Below are positions 50,201-63,041 of a stretch of 64,000 bases of DNA, one piece after another (position 1 is the stretch's first letter; every line of letters begins with the position of its first letter). The notes below the pieces were generated by a model. It did not search any database and had not been told where the DNA came from. It worked only from the letters and a program-made list of their open reading frames with translations. The translations under genes were made by a program, and so were the position numbers. This stretch comes from Struthio camelus (taxonomy: Eukaryota; Chordata; Aves; Struthioniformes; Struthionidae), in NCBI RefSeq assembly GCF_040807025.1, contig NC_090968.1, positions 5,259,906 to 5,323,905 on the forward strand, in the 5' to 3' direction.

Positions 50201-53200
50201 CAGTGGCAACGCTCTCCCTTCTGTCCAGGTTTCAACGAAACCGGGATCTGGAGATTGGATAACATTAGACTGGATGAGGCAACCGGATGCCAAAGCGGTG
50301 AGCGAGGTACCCGTGGCTGATGTCTGCCCAGACGCTAGCTGGGGGATACTGCAGCCTGCGTAGTACCCCGTCCAAGACGCCCTGCGCGTTGCCGAAACGT
50401 CCCCAAGAAAACACAGCAGCGAGACCCAAACGCTGTGTGCTGGCCCCCTGCAAACTGGCTGGCGCAGGCGCCTCGGGTCCCTGCGGCGTCGCGCGAGTCC
50501 GGGGCTGGAGCAGCTCGCGGGAGCAGAGCGAGGCATCCCTCTTAGCCGCAGGAGCAGCGGGAGAGCGATCCCGATGCTTTGGGTGAATTATCACATGGTT
50601 ATTTCTTAATTATTATTTCCCCCCCCCCCATGTTCTTCGTACAGGTAGCTAAAAAACAATGTTATAGTTGAGCCACAACCTTGTTTCACAACCATGCTTA
50701 AAATGGATATTTTTGTAGCATAGTCAGGGCCTAAAACAGCCTTGCAGAATTCTGCTCGCCCACGCGCCTGGCGTGAGTAATTTTCTTTTGATGGGTGAGT
50801 AAAATATCATTATTTTTTTCATGCTCATCTTGGAATGGGTGGGAGAGTCGATTCTGACATTATTTTTGATTTGCTTACCACTGACACGGCGCTTGGCTCC
50901 GTGCAAGATGTGAAGCTATGAACAGCCCCTGTTCTGAAGCGCTCGCAGTCTGAGGGCCCATCTCGCTGCTGCTGAAGTTGAGGGATGCAGGAAGGGCTGA
51001 ACGTGGGTGCCTCGTTTCCCAGGGCTGATCTAAAACAGCATAAAATGCATGTTTACATCTTCTTTTTTTTTTTTCCCCCCCCTCTCTCTCTCTGCTGCAG
51101 GGGCTCACCCTGACATCCATTTGTTGGCTTGTTGCCTGCACGTTTGCCGTGAGATGGAGTTGCGATGCAGGTGCGCGTGCCCTGAAGACGCTAGTTTCGG
51201 AGGGCTCCAGTGCCTTAAACCCAAATCACTCGCTCTGCTCGCCATCCCAGTGACCTCCCCTCTAGGCTTCGCCGGAGAGAATCAAGCCAGAATTTGGCGC
51301 AGAGTCTCTCCTAACATAAGCTGTTTGTGATCCATTTGAATAATTTTTTCCTTTTGCATTAGTGTTCTGTTTGGAGCGGTTGCTATGAGTTCTTATAAGG
51401 CAGGGGGAGCGGGGTGGGACGGTGCATGCGGTTTCCATGGACACCGTGTAGTGCAGCACGGCATCCAGAGCGATGCGATGGATTAATTCCGACTGCGTCC
51501 GTGTTTATGCCTTTCTCACCTGTGCAAGCTGGGGCTGGAATTCCCTTGCTCTCGGGCACGCTCTGGGGCAGTGGTTAGTGCCGTAAATCTGCGTGTTTTG
51601 TTGTGTTTTCACCAGCCTGAAGAAGGCCGAGGTCTCGAGATGCGTGGCTCAGGTGTCGGGGATGAATGTTTTCGGTTCATCTTTGTACAGCGCCGCGCAC
51701 GCTGCCAACCTTCCTCGTGTTGCCTCTCCTCGGGTCTGGTCCTAGGCTATGTCGAGCGCTTCTTGTTAGGGCTCAAGAGCCCTAGTAAAACTGTTACTCC
51801 TGTCCCAGCAGCTATTGGTGGTGGTTGCAGCTGCTCTTGAACCTCCAGGCCTTCAGGGCACCCTGGTTTTCCCATGAGACATCATGGAAAGAGCCTTTGG
51901 TGGACGAAGGAAACGATGCCGTGGTGAAAACAACACCTCAGCCCTGCGCTGGTGCTTCCACCTCCGCGGCCCGTAACGCAGGTGCTCTGTCGGTGTCCGC
52001 CGGGAGGACGTAAGCGGTGGTTTGGCAAGCGCGGTCGATGCTCGAGGGGGCTGGGAGCGGGACGCGCCCGCGGTCGGCGCTCCGCCGGGTCGCTCCCGGC
52101 GCCAGCCCCGTTGTGCCTCCCGAGGCCTTCCGGGGAGAGCGCAGACGGCCACCGCTGGGCTTGTCGTTGCGTTGGGAGAAATCCCTAGTCGTCTGACTCC
52201 TCCTCGCCCACCCATCTGCTCTTGCGTCGCAAAGGCGACGTGACTCACCCTGGAGCTGCTTAGGATGGGGTCACGCAAGGGTGGCTGGCAACGTCCTTCC
52301 TGCCAGTGTCGTCTCATTCCTTTTCCGTTAGTTGGCTGAGCTATCCCAGCGCTTTCGCTGTGGCCACGGGACAGCGAAGCAGCCTGGAGGACAGTAGGTG
52401 TCGAGTATCTGACCCCTGGGCCACGTCTGACGGGCTCAGTGTGTTCCCGTGGTCCCGCTGGCGCTCGTGAGTTCTGCAAAATCAAATTTCTAGGACAAAT
52501 TTCTTGCGATTGCAAAGGTAGTTTCCTAGTACGGCCTTCTCGTGCTACTGTTTTCCTGAGCGGAGAAGGGCTCTGGAGGTAAAGCTCCCTCTGGCCGTTT
52601 GGACGTTGACTCAAATTCAGCTGTGACACATGTGATAATACGACTTAGCAGCAATTAGAAAGCGAAAGTCGTTACCTAGAAGTTTACCTCATTCTTCTGA
52701 TGTTCACGACCTTCCTGCTGATGTTTGCAGGAACGCTTTGATCTGACCTGGATAGTGTCTGGTCCTGCTAACACGCTGGTCTCCTGGCTTTAATTAGAAA
52801 TCAAGCGGAGTCCTCTGCAAAGCATGTGTTTGGCACAGCCTGGGAGAAGGGAAGGTCTCGCCACCGAGCAGAACAAGTTGGCTCGGGGTCTGGAAGAAAG
52901 GCCCCGGACTGTCGCGGAGGGGGGACTCTCCGGGATGGCTGAGGGCCAGTTTTCAGGAGGGCTCGCCTTCCTCTGAGGATCAAACGTAAACGGCCAGGCT
53001 TTTTTGAAGTTCTCGGCCCCGCAGTGTGCCAAAACCTTTGGAGAGAGCAGCCATTTGTGTGGGCCAAACTCGGGGGCCCGCAGCTGCCTGGGATCCCCGT
53101 CATGCAGTACAGGAGACTTAATGTCATGGTTCTGGCTGCAGTTAGAATATGAGGTTTCTTTCCTGCGAAAGAATTGATATTTTTGGTGGAAATTCAAACA

Positions 53201-56200
53201 GTGAAAAGTTCTGGCTGAAATCCAGGCTATACTGGCTTTCTGGCACTTGGGTTTTTTTTTTTTTTCTTCTGATGAAAAAAAAAAAAACCCCAAACCTGAA
53301 ACTTTCCATGGAAAGTGGGCACTTTTCACAAAATATTAATTTAGTTGATGATGTATAAAACAGCTGGTGCCGCTGGTTAACCCCACCCTCAGCGTTGAGA
53401 CCTACGGGCCCGGCTCGCCGCGTGGCGTGCTGGCACATACCGCTCCTTTCGGAAACGTTTCATCTCGCCCTCGCTCGGACGACTCGCAGCCATCAGCGAG
53501 CTCGTGTCGCTTTTTGTGAGCATCTGGGAGATTGACCTTGACGTCCTGTCCGGAGCTCTCGTAAGTGAACGTGTCCCTCCCTATCAGCTCTCCCTGCCCT
53601 TTCGATTGCACGCGGGTTTTTTCCTTCCTCCCTTGCTTCCTCGACCTGCTGTGAGCCAGCTGCCGGCTCCGCTCGCTGTCCCCAGGGGCCGCGGCTTATC
53701 GGCTGCGGGTGAAAACGATGCCTGCTTATCCCTTGCTGATCTGAGAGGGGTCTTCTGAGGCCTGATTAGGGGTTGCAACGCATCCCGAGATGTTCGGATG
53801 AAAGGTGCTGTCGCGGGTTGGGTTTTTTCCCCCCCGCCCGCCCGCTGATGATGTCTCCCTGGCGCCCGCTGCCCGGGTTCCCCGCTCCCTGCCCGCTTCG
53901 GGACCGCCGGAGACGCCCGGGCTCGGCCCAGGGCTCGACGTCCCGCTCGGCAGAGCGTCGCAAAAGGACGGCCGCCTCCCTAAATTAGAAATGCTTCAGT
54001 CTGATTCACTCTGGCAATTCCTGCGTGGCTTCGTTTCAGGGGACCGGCGGCGAGTGGGAGGGGGAGCCGCGTGCTTTAAGCTCGAGCTCCCTGCAGACCT
54101 CATTGAGCTGCGCTCCCCCCCTGCCCGCGAGGTTTGTTTGCAACTCCCCTGTGCATCCGGAGGAGAGCTAGCGTCTTTGGTGTGTGGCCCTGGGTTTGCA
54201 CATGGAAAAGCCAAGTAAATATATGACATTGCTGGGGAAACTTCAGAGAAAATTAGCCACAGCTTCTCCCACCTTCCCCTCCCTGGGGTTCCTGAACATC
54301 CCTGAGTAGAAGCTCGCAGGATTCTCTCCACCCACACTTTTTTTCCTACTTTAAGCTATTCCCACCCCCTCCCTTCGGTGCTTCGCCCTCCTCCCTCCCA
54401 TCTGATCTCCACCGCCTGCCCGCGGCCGAGGGGCTGGCGATGCGCCGCGGGGCCGGGGGCTTCCCCGGCACGAGGGGCTCTGCCTGGCCGGGCTGGGAGC
54501 GCTCCGGCTGTGACTCAGCTTGCTCACGCTGTTTAGGAACATGATTTCAAGGGATTTCACACCCCAAACACAACCCCAGCTTTCTCTCGCTCAGCAGAAA
54601 CAAGAGATCTAAAAAGCGCCAGTTCTGTTTTTTCCTGCAGCATGTGCAGACCCCTGCTCAGCTTTCAAGGTAACTTTTAGGGCTGTGGTGGTGTATGACA
54701 CACCTGTAACCCACGGTGGTAAAAGATACCAAACCCTCTCTCCCGAATTTCTTTCCAAGATGCCCATGATGTGATTTCTAAACAGAGTAATATCCCTGAG
54801 GGCTTTTAAGTTTTTAAACGTTACGGTACCATGAATTTCTGTGACGTTACCGTGTCCCGTACGTATTGTCATCCCCATGTTATGGGGGGGACGCTGAGTC
54901 ACAGAGGAGCAAAAATTCTTGATGCCAGCAGCATCTTGCAGTTGCGTTTCAAAGCTCTGGGTGTATCCATTTATTGTAAAACCTCAGATAAGATCTGTAC
55001 CTCTCTTTCTTCTTCTTCTTCTTTAGTGCTTTTGTTCCTGCTTATGCGTTTTTTTTTCTTCGCAGAACCATACTAAAAGGCAAAGATTCAGAAACCAGGA
55101 AGATTATCTCCAATTGTAAAATAGCAATAAAAAAAAATTGGTGAATAGACAGTAGTTGCACAGGGTTATTTTTTTTAGAGGTTTTACTGAGACAGACATA
55201 ATTAGCCAACCGGCATCACGATGCTAATAGAGATATTTACTGTTTCAGAGTGTATTTGTAGCTTTGTTAAGCGCTCTATTGACTTTCTTTTGTTCTGGAA
55301 GAAAGTAGCTGAGATTTTTTTTTGTTTGTTTTGTTTTGTTTTCCCCCTCCCCTCCCTCTGCCAGATAGAGGAGCCGGTCCCAGGGTCCCAGCCCGCCGGC
55401 AGCCGAAGCGGACCCAGCGCGCCCTCCGTTGCGCCAGCGTAAGGCGAAGCGCGAGGAAGAGGGAGGCACCGGGGGCGGCCGGGCTGGTGGCGCGGGCACC
55501 GCTCGAGCCGCGCTTCTCGTGTTCGGTCCCGTGCCGGCGCGGGTTAGCGCTCGCGGGCAGGAGCGGTGCCGTTTGGCCGGCGCGGGCGCTGCAGGAGGCC
55601 TGATGCCCTCCCGAGGCCGGGGCAAGGCTTCTCCCTCCCTTTTTCCGCTGGCCGTTGTATAAAGCGGCAGCTCCTTGGCCTCGAGCGGCTGGTGCGGTTG
55701 GGTGGGAACCCGAATTGAGGCCGATTCGTGGTTTTGCTCGGTCGGTTCCCAGGCCTCTTTCAGTACGAGATTTGCCTCGATTTGGCCCTGCTTTTCAACA
55801 GGCTTCTCTAAATAGCCTCTTCCCCTGCTTTGGCAGAGCAGGGGTTGGCGGCCGGCTCCGTTTAGATAATGCTTTAATCGTCGTTTTAATAGCGCTGTCC
55901 CCGCGAGGAGCAGGCACGTGTGGTCTCAGCTTGGCAGCCCTGCCTCGTGCTACCCCTCGGCGCTTCCCGACCTGGCCAGCGCGGGGCTGGCCTTGCCTTG
56001 CCTTGCCTTCCCCGATCCCCCCGCTTCCTGGCCGGACACGCTTTCCGTTCCGGATTGATTTGCCCGGGGCAGCTCCGTCTGCCTGGTTCCCTCCGGCTGA
56101 CGATGCTCGAGCGCCGCTGTAGAGAGCTCTTACTCGAACCCCTGCTTATCCCTGTGTTAGCTGAGATTAACCATTGACAATGGAGAAACGGTGATCTCTA

Positions 56201-58760
56201 TTTGTACATCGCGTTAACTCTTTTTTTGCCCAAGTCAATTCATTCTCCTGGGTAAAGAGCGTGGTTTTTTTTTTTTTTTCCTTCCCCCCCGCTAATTTAC
56301 CATTCGTTTTGCATCCAGCCGTGGATGCTCAGCAGTCGTCCAGATACTCCCAGCGTGCAGGACCTCGCCCCGGCCCCTTGCGCGGGGCACGGATAAGAAG
56401 GGCTCAAGGGCATTGGCTTTATCTTTGCCGGGGAGCAGCTCTTGAGACCGCTGTCGCGGCGCTTCTCCGCTTTGTGCCTGCCTTTCCCCATCGGCACCTC
56501 GCCCCCCCCCTCCTGGGAACGTGGGAAGGAAGGAGCGCTGCTATTTAACGGGGCGCTTTTTGAGCTCTTCCTTGGGACGTCTGGGCAAGGTGGTGCAAAG
56601 CCGGGAGCAGCTCGGCTGGTTGCCTGCCCCGTGGGAAATTTGAAAGAGTTGAACCCCTCCGTGGGCGCTCGTTGGTCGCGGACCGACCGGCGGCGGAGCC
56701 TCGCGGCTGCTGTTTGGGTGGAGGCAGCAGCCCCGGTTTGGCGACTGCGTTGCGTCCCTTTACGCCGAGGGCTGCGTTTGAGCCTCTTGCAACCCGCAGC
56801 TTCCTTTTTCTGGCTTTCTCCCAAGCCCTAACCCAAACCAGCTACGGATACGGGCTCTTCCTCCTTCCACTGAGACGGGTTTCTGCCGTCGCCTCTGAAG
56901 GCTTCTAGTGACAGCACCTGATGCCATATAACGTACCAGGGTGGCCTGCGCCTGGAAGAATACAGGAGTGACCTCATTTGAGTTTATATTTGACCCACGT
57001 AGGAAAACATAAAGGAAGACAAATCCTTAGTTTTTTGCTTTCTTTCCTGTAAGGCACCACACACCCAGTTATTGACGGCGTAATTATATGCCAGCCGAGT
57101 GGTTGTTTATAAAAGAAGCGTGATTCACGGCTGCTGGGCCTGCCACAGGAGCTGGAAAGGGTTAACAACCTAAAATTATATCAGTTGAACCCGGAGCACA
57201 ATAAACAGGAAGTTCTCCAGAAATTTTAAATTTAAACATTGTGACTAAGGTTGGCTGGTGCTCCGTGAGCCGCTCAGGAGGCCTGGGTTACAGTCCAGGT
57301 TTATTATTGGTGGCTAATTATACCATTGGTGGCAAAACAATGACAAAGATTGGCTGAAAGGAAGCGAGGAAGGATCAGGTCGTTGGATAACGTTGTTTTT
57401 GCTTTCGCTCCCCTCCGTTCACGTATGGCTTTTCCTCCATAGCGTGGCGTTTGTGGAGCGTGGCACTGCTCATAGCTGGATTTTACAAAATGCTCGGCTA
57501 ATAAAGATATTTTCAGGGGTTCAAAATAGTCGGTAGAAAGCGTTCCCTGTTGTCTGATTGAACAGTGTTAGCAGCGTCGGCGCACGGGAACGCGTAAGTA
57601 AAGCTGATTAGAAACCACTGGAAAACCAACTCCTCTGCGTTGCTGTCCAGCAGTGAGAAAAGCAAGCTGATGAGACAATACGACCGTCGGCCAACTTAGA
57701 GCCTTAAAATGCATTTTAGTAGCTTAAACTTTGGGGAGCAGCATGAGGATTCGGTGAGGTCCGAGAGGAGGCTCTGGCCCCGTGCCGGGAAGCGCCTCGT
57801 GCGCATTCGGGACAGGGTGCCGTCGCAGAGGAGCTTGGGCGCGCTCTGGTTTAGACATGCCTGAGAAGAGGTGCTTGCAGTTTATTATGGGCCAAAATTT
57901 TACTTTTTAGTTAAACCAGTATAATGCAGGAAACGGTTTACGTTGCGCGATTTTGGATGAGATATTTTAACCACGCAGCACCTCTCTGACTTAATTGAAT
58001 ACATTGAAAACAGCAGCTGAGGATTTTTATTATACTGAGAAGTGAAAGAAATCCAATTATTTTCAGGAAGGCTGCGTGGCTGTAACAGCCTGACCGAGCC
58101 AAGCTTACATACGTTGTGTAATTTATTGTGAGTACTCTTCACCTTTGAGCTAGCTCGCGCGGGGAAAATAATTTAGGTAACCCAGATTTCACTAGCAACC
58201 ATATTAAAGATTTGCAGAGTGAAGGCTGTTCTGCTGGCAGGTGAGCCGTTTCTACAGCTGTTGTATCAGAGAAGTCCTTTGAAGCAGCTCACAGCTCCAG
58301 ACACTCGGGTTGTTCCTTTTTTTTAATATCCTCTTTCTAAATATTTACAGGGTTTGTTATTTTTTTCCTCCCCTTCAGATTTGTTTTTAAACGTAGCGTG
58401 TTCTTCAGCGGTTTATTTTGCCGAGGAGCGCCTGAAGCATGCACTGCTGTTATTTGCATGACTGGGACGGCGACGGCATGGGGAGAAAGGAGCGCTGCGG
58501 CCGGCGATCGAAGCGCTAACCTCGGGAAGAGGGAGAAGGGCTCTCGAAACGGGGTCCGGGGCGTTTCTGCGCCGGGGACGGCAGCCCAGCTCCCCCGACA
58601 GCCTTCGCCGCGGACGGGTCCTGCGGAGCTCGGGCTGGGGCGCGACGTCGCCTCTGCGGCCAGCTCCGCTCGCTTACGTGTTTCCTCCTCTCTCCCTTCT
58701 CTCTTTTCCAGGATACCGTTCAAGATTGGGCAGCCCAAGAAACAGATTGTACCCAAGACA
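47261..58760 (+). CDS. BIN3: BIN3, bridging integrator 3 (5' end, coding exons 1 and 2)
   Basis: Coding exons 47261-47268 (ATGAGCTG) and 58712-58760 join through GT/AG sites to give MSWIPFKIGQPKKQIVPKT, which matches the start of BIN3 with one or two changes from human. BIN3 is a small N-BAR protein with no SH3 domain. It binds curved membranes and is linked to actin and Rho-GTPase control and cytokinesis. The BAR domain itself (from VERDFERE onward in human) must lie in exons beyond 64000. Both junctions preserve frame: the Trp codon is split TG|G, and exon 2 ends on a codon boundary. The gene follows EGR3 head-to-tail, as in mammals. Confidence 0.93.
48650..48810 (-). mobile_element. MIR SINE relic (antisense)
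   Basis: The motif order is that of a reversed MIR: 'cccattatacagaccggggg' (tail), 'gcgtgtgagttaagcccgtgg', 'ctacatgaccatctagtgac', 'aataaaaccccaatttcctg', 'tgctgtctctcttgacttct'. Each corresponds to a step of the reverse-complemented MIR consensus (cattttacagatgggg ... gttaagtgacttgccc ... gctagtaagtgg ... gaacccaggt). It is the best-preserved SINE seen here. Confidence 0.7.
54850..54935 (-). mobile_element. MIR SINE relic (antisense)
   Basis: It reads 'gtcatccccatgttatgggg', then 'ggacgctgagtcacagagg'. This matches the reversed MIR tail (cccattttacagatggggaa, actgaggcacagagagg). The tail-proximal part is clear, and the rest decays into unique sequence. Confidence 0.6.
57250..57330 (+). mobile_element. 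tRNA-derived SINE head relic (MIR-like)
   Basis: 'ggctggtgctccgtgagccg' followed by 'cctgggttacagtccagg' resembles the tRNA-like head of MIR (ggagccagactgcctgggttcgaatccc). The stem CCTGG/CCAGG around an eight-base loop looks like a T-arm. There is no complete cloverleaf, so it is not a tRNA gene. Confidence 0.4.
58712..58760 (+). CDS. BIN3: BIN3 coding exon 2
   Basis: Acceptor 'ctctcttttccag' precedes 49 nt encoding (W)IPFKIGQPKKQIVPKT, followed by donor 'gtgagt' at 58761. Human BIN3 has QIVSKT here, with Ser in place of Pro. The next exon should begin with a Val codon (VERD). Confidence 0.95.
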
Positions 58761-58847
58761 GTGAGTAAACCCGTTCCCCCTTTTTAGATCCAGCCTTTGA
58801 TCATGTGGCTGATGAGTCAAGCCAGCACTTTGACTCGTCCCACTTTG

Positions 58848-58904
58848 TGAGTGTGCGCGCGCGCCCGCGTGTGTGCGCGCGCCCGCGTGTGTGTGTGCGC
58901 GCGT
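58848..58904. repeat. (TG)/(CG) compound microsatellite
   Basis: An 18-bp block 'gtgtgcgcgcgcccgcgt' occurs twice, followed by (TG)n and (CG)n. Alternating purine/pyrimidine sequence of this kind can adopt Z-DNA. It starts 88 bp after BIN3 exon 2. Confidence 0.9.
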
Positions 58905-60414
58905 GGGAGGGAGAGGTGAGTGAGCAGAACCTGTTGCTGCGTTTGACCACCGCTCGGTTCCTCGTGCTGGGAGCGAGGGGGAGTCCCAACCAGAGCGAGT
59001 GTTTTGGTTTGGGATCTGTTCCTTGGAGGGGGGAGAGCTCCTTTGGTCTGGCACAGTTTTCCTAGGAGATGGCTGCACGGGCTTCCTTCCTTCCTTCCTT
59101 CTTTCAGCAATGGCTTGTTTGTTCATCCTTTCTGAGCAGATGGAGGAGGAGGAGTGGTTCAGATCGCTGAATATAACTGTTTCCAAAGAAAGGCTTATAA
59201 GCTGAGATGCTTAGTGCTCGGGCGTGAATTAATTTGTGCTGCACAGCATTTGCTTTAAAAGCAAATTAAAAAAGCATTTTGTATTCTCATGTATTTGAGA
59301 CTCCTATCCTAAGTGCTGTTACTTGCAGCTGGCTGTGGTATTTTCCCTTTTTAAGCAGATGGTCTTTGTCTTTGTCCCATGCAAAAACGCTATGGGTCCT
59401 CGCAGTAGCTGTCCCTGAAAACTAACCTGTACACCTGCTCTAAAATAAGTACCCTGACAGCAAGCGCGGTGGAGACCTTGTCTTTATAACGGCATTGGTG
59501 ACCTAATCCCTTGAACAGACTAACATCTCTGATCCTTCCTCTCTGGGACGCTCATCGCAGCTAATTCCTCAGGATGCGTGGGCACTCGTGTTTACGGGGC
59601 AGTTTCTCCTTGGGACATGACATTTTCCCCTGGAGGCAGCGGGCTAGCTCTGCCACTCCCTTCATGGCTTGATTGTCATGTTTTATTTTAAAGGATTTGG
59701 TAGTTGTGTGCTGCTGTAGAGCAGCAATTTTCTGTAACAGCTCCAAACTGTCAGTACAAAATTTACGCCAGGCACGCGATGAAGTCAAGTACCGATGAAA
59801 TCGCTCAATCGTTTTTGCGTCTCTTCAGCTGCCCTTTTTCCAGGGGCTGGAGACCAACAGGTGGAAGTGGCACTCTCAGCGATCCCTCAAACGGGAAGCG
59901 ATGCAACCCAGCAGCCTCAGGCGATTCCACCGATCCCTGTTCGTTCAGGAGCCCCCACGTTACCTTGTTCTAGCGACCTCCAAGATTTTGCCTCTCATCC
60001 GCTTTCCCGTGCTTTCTAACACTGCTGTCCTTTCAGGCTGTTGCAAGAACCACCTGCTCTGCAACTCTGGGTGTCTTGAACAGCTTTCTTGGACGTCTCC
60101 ATCCCACCAGTTCTCACATCCAAATTCACTATATTCTTTCTTCTGCCAGTGCCTGCTCATTTCCCTTTGCTACTGCTGCCGTTTGCTGTTGTGAAACGTT
60201 TGCCTGAAAGACCCTCTCCCCGGCGAGGTAGCCTGGCTCTCGGCATGCAGCCTGCGCTTGGCGGGCCGTGCACGCTTGCTGCTGAAATCAGCCTTCCCTG
60301 AGCTGCGGCAGGAACCGGGCTCCCTGTAAACGAGTGGTTGCACCTTTGAGGGCTTTCTTCCCCCTGAGCGGCTGGTGTGTTCTGTTCCGAGGCAGTTGTT
60401 GGCAGGGATTGCTT

Positions 60415-60449
<35 letters not shown>
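60415..60449. repeat. (TA)n(TG)n microsatellite
   Basis: Four TA units are followed by about thirteen TG units. Confidence 0.95.
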
Positions 60450-63041
60450 ATTAAATAGAACAGCTCAGAATATCCGGCAGGCAGAGGCTCATTCAGTAGC
60501 GTTAGCAGTTCCAGGCCTTTTCCCTTTCCTTCCTTCCTTCCCCCTCTTCCTCAACGCCCTGAAGAAGAACAACAAGTTTTTGTGTCGACGACTTGGTAAC
60601 TCGGAGCCGGTTGCCAATTTTTAAATGGCTTCCACTTGCCATTTATTGATTATGATGATATTCTCCAGGCAGCAGATAGGTGGAAAGCAGAAAACAGGAA
60701 GCCCAAAGCCTTGTAACCTCACAGTAAGTGTAAAGTGCAGCTCCTCAAAGAAGAACAAATGGCAGGAAACCACCAATCTCCCCTGGGAACAAGAAGCTGA
60801 GACTTGCCCTCGCCTCAGTTTCGCAGTGTGGAAGTGCTGGGCTGCTTTGTAGCTTGAGTGAACTCGAGGCCCCCAAGTTTACTACCTCCCAGTTGCAGGC
60901 TGAGGCCTTCCATCTGTGCGGGCTTTTGTGAACAGCGGTAGCAGCCGACAGTCTGGTTTTGCTGCCTGTGATATTCCAGATGTTGGCCTCTGGAGCCTGC
61001 TGCAGGAAGTGGGAAGGTGTGGCATCTCCAGGGCTGCATCCCAAGCTGATCAGAAGGGAAGTGGTTGCGGGTAGAGGATCTCCCACTCACAGAGATTGGA
61101 CCACAAAAAAGGAAAAGAAGAAAAGCATTTGTCAGAATGTAGCTTACTTGGCTCTCCTTGAAGCATGCTAATTCAAGCACAGAAGAGGGAGAATCACTTT
61201 GCCAAGAGAGACTTAGCTCGCCAGTGTGCCTTTTTTCTTTTTTGATTAAATGATGCTGGTGTTGGTGTCAAATCTAGGCCGGTAGTAATACCAAAAGGCA
61301 ATTTGTCTGGGCTGCAGAAGGAATTAGTCATGACTCCTTGTGCCCACTCGCTCCTGATCCTTTGAAGAAGGGCATGGTGTCAGCCACGGTTTAGCTCTTC
61401 AGGTAGAAGGAAACCCCTGTAGAAAACATCGGCTGGTGAACTGAAGTGATCTCCCGCCCCCCAGACATGCCACTGCTTTGTTTCCACCTTAACCTGGGCA
61501 AATCCAATTCCAGACAACATAATCTCTCCCCTCCTCTCCCCTGAAAAGAGCAGCTGTCACCGGGCTTGTACAGAGGCGAGGAGCCCGGTGGGAGGACCTA
61601 ATGCGCAGTGAGGACCTGCTGTCAGCGGAGCTGCAGAGGACATAGTAACACAGCCCAATTAAACTAATGCCCAGTGATAGGAGTTAAACCTGTTAGAATT
61701 ATATCTCTCTGCAGAATGTTTATTGTTCAAATCCGATGCACAGATGAAGCCTCTTATGGCAGGGATGTTCTTCCCTCCCCCAGGACAACTCCGGTCTAAG
61801 CGGAGGTTTATGCTGGAACCAGAATCGCGGTCGTCTCCCGAGCTCTCTTGCGGCTCCAGCTAACTGAAGTTCAGCTGTGTCAGCCCGAGGTTGTGCCCTG
61901 CTCTTCACTGGGGCCTGGGTTATCCGAGCCGGCAGGTGGCTGGGGAGAAGAGCTGGCCGCGTGTCCCCACGGTGCCCGCGGGGCCCAGAGCCGGGCCCGC
62001 CGCCTCCCGCCCGCTGCCCGGCGAAGCTAGGGGAGCCAGCTGGCTCCTCTTCCCTCTGGAAAGGTGGGAACGCGGAGCATAGTCCCTTGGTGGGGTCCCG
62101 TGGGGTGCAAGCAGCCGGTTTTACCCCTCTCTCCCCGCTCGGTGCTCCGGTCTGCGCTGACTCAGATGCGCAGCCTCCCTCCGCTGGGTAACCTTGGGTG
62201 AGTCAGCTTGGCAGGGAGCAGAGCCCTGAGCTGGGGGCCTGCCGGCCTGCCAAACCTCCCTTCCTTGACTCATCCCCACAGCTTTGCGTTCCCCCCGGCC
62301 CCTGGACAAAGGAGCTCCGTGAGGATCACGCTTCCACTGCAGCTGCCTCCCGTCAGCCTGCGTTTCCACTGCGCTCGACGAGACCACTGGAAGTCTCTAA
62401 ATAACGGCGTATATGTCACAGAAAAGGTGGGGCGAAATTAAACGACACGAATTAAATACTTCTGCTCCTTTTCCCTCTTTTCATTAAATCTTCAGCAGGG
62501 CGTGACCGATCTCCGCGGTGTGGAGGTACACGCTTTTTCCCTTCATAGCCTACCATCTAAGCAGCCCTTCTTGAAAGCACTGTGCACCTCCTCCAGCTTG
62601 CTAGAGGGTGGGCTTTTGGGGCCTGCCGGTTGGTGAAGCCCACAAAATCCTAGATATGTTTGTAGTCGGTCTGCAGCGCCGCTTTGGCTCAAGACTTTGC
62701 TGTCGGACACAGAGACTGTCGTGTCTACTGCTGCTGTTGCCCTTCGCCCAGGTTACTCACAGAAATTCTGCCTTGCATCTCCTCCGGTTGAATGAGATGG
62801 CTACAGCCCAGCAGAAGTTCCAGGTTATAACAGAATTTCTGGCCTAATTATTTGGGTTCATTTTTTGGAGAGGAGGGAGGAGAAAGCGTCTGCTTCTTCC
62901 CTCTTTTTCCCAAGACCCATGAAGAGGCTGAGACCACTGGAACATGTAGAAATGAGCTAGTCCTCCTCCTCCAGGAAAAGAAATTAACCTCAGGGGGGAT
63001 AAGAAGGTTCATCACAGTTCCTTATTTCCATCTCTTTGTAG

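Larger units (their letters stand above)
47269..58711 (+). other. BIN3: BIN3 intron 1 (11.4 kb)
   Basis: GC content falls from the CpG island to moderate values. Contents recognised are antisense MIR relics (48650-48810, 54850-54935), a + strand SINE relic (57250-57330), a G-rich run (47449-47466), poly-T tracts (51060, 53250, 56265), an AT-richer stretch at 57170-57240 and a GC-rich patch near 58480-58670. No other gene was seen. Confidence 0.8.

Noticed and set aside
57270-57310. tRNA gene suggested by a T-arm-like hairpin
   Set aside because: The loop has eight bases and no acceptor stem, D-arm or anticodon arm can be built around it. It fits a SINE head better.
59704-60194. Overlapping 70-97-codon frames in BIN3 intron 2
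   Set aside because: No similarity, no consistent splice sites, and composition like the surrounding intron.
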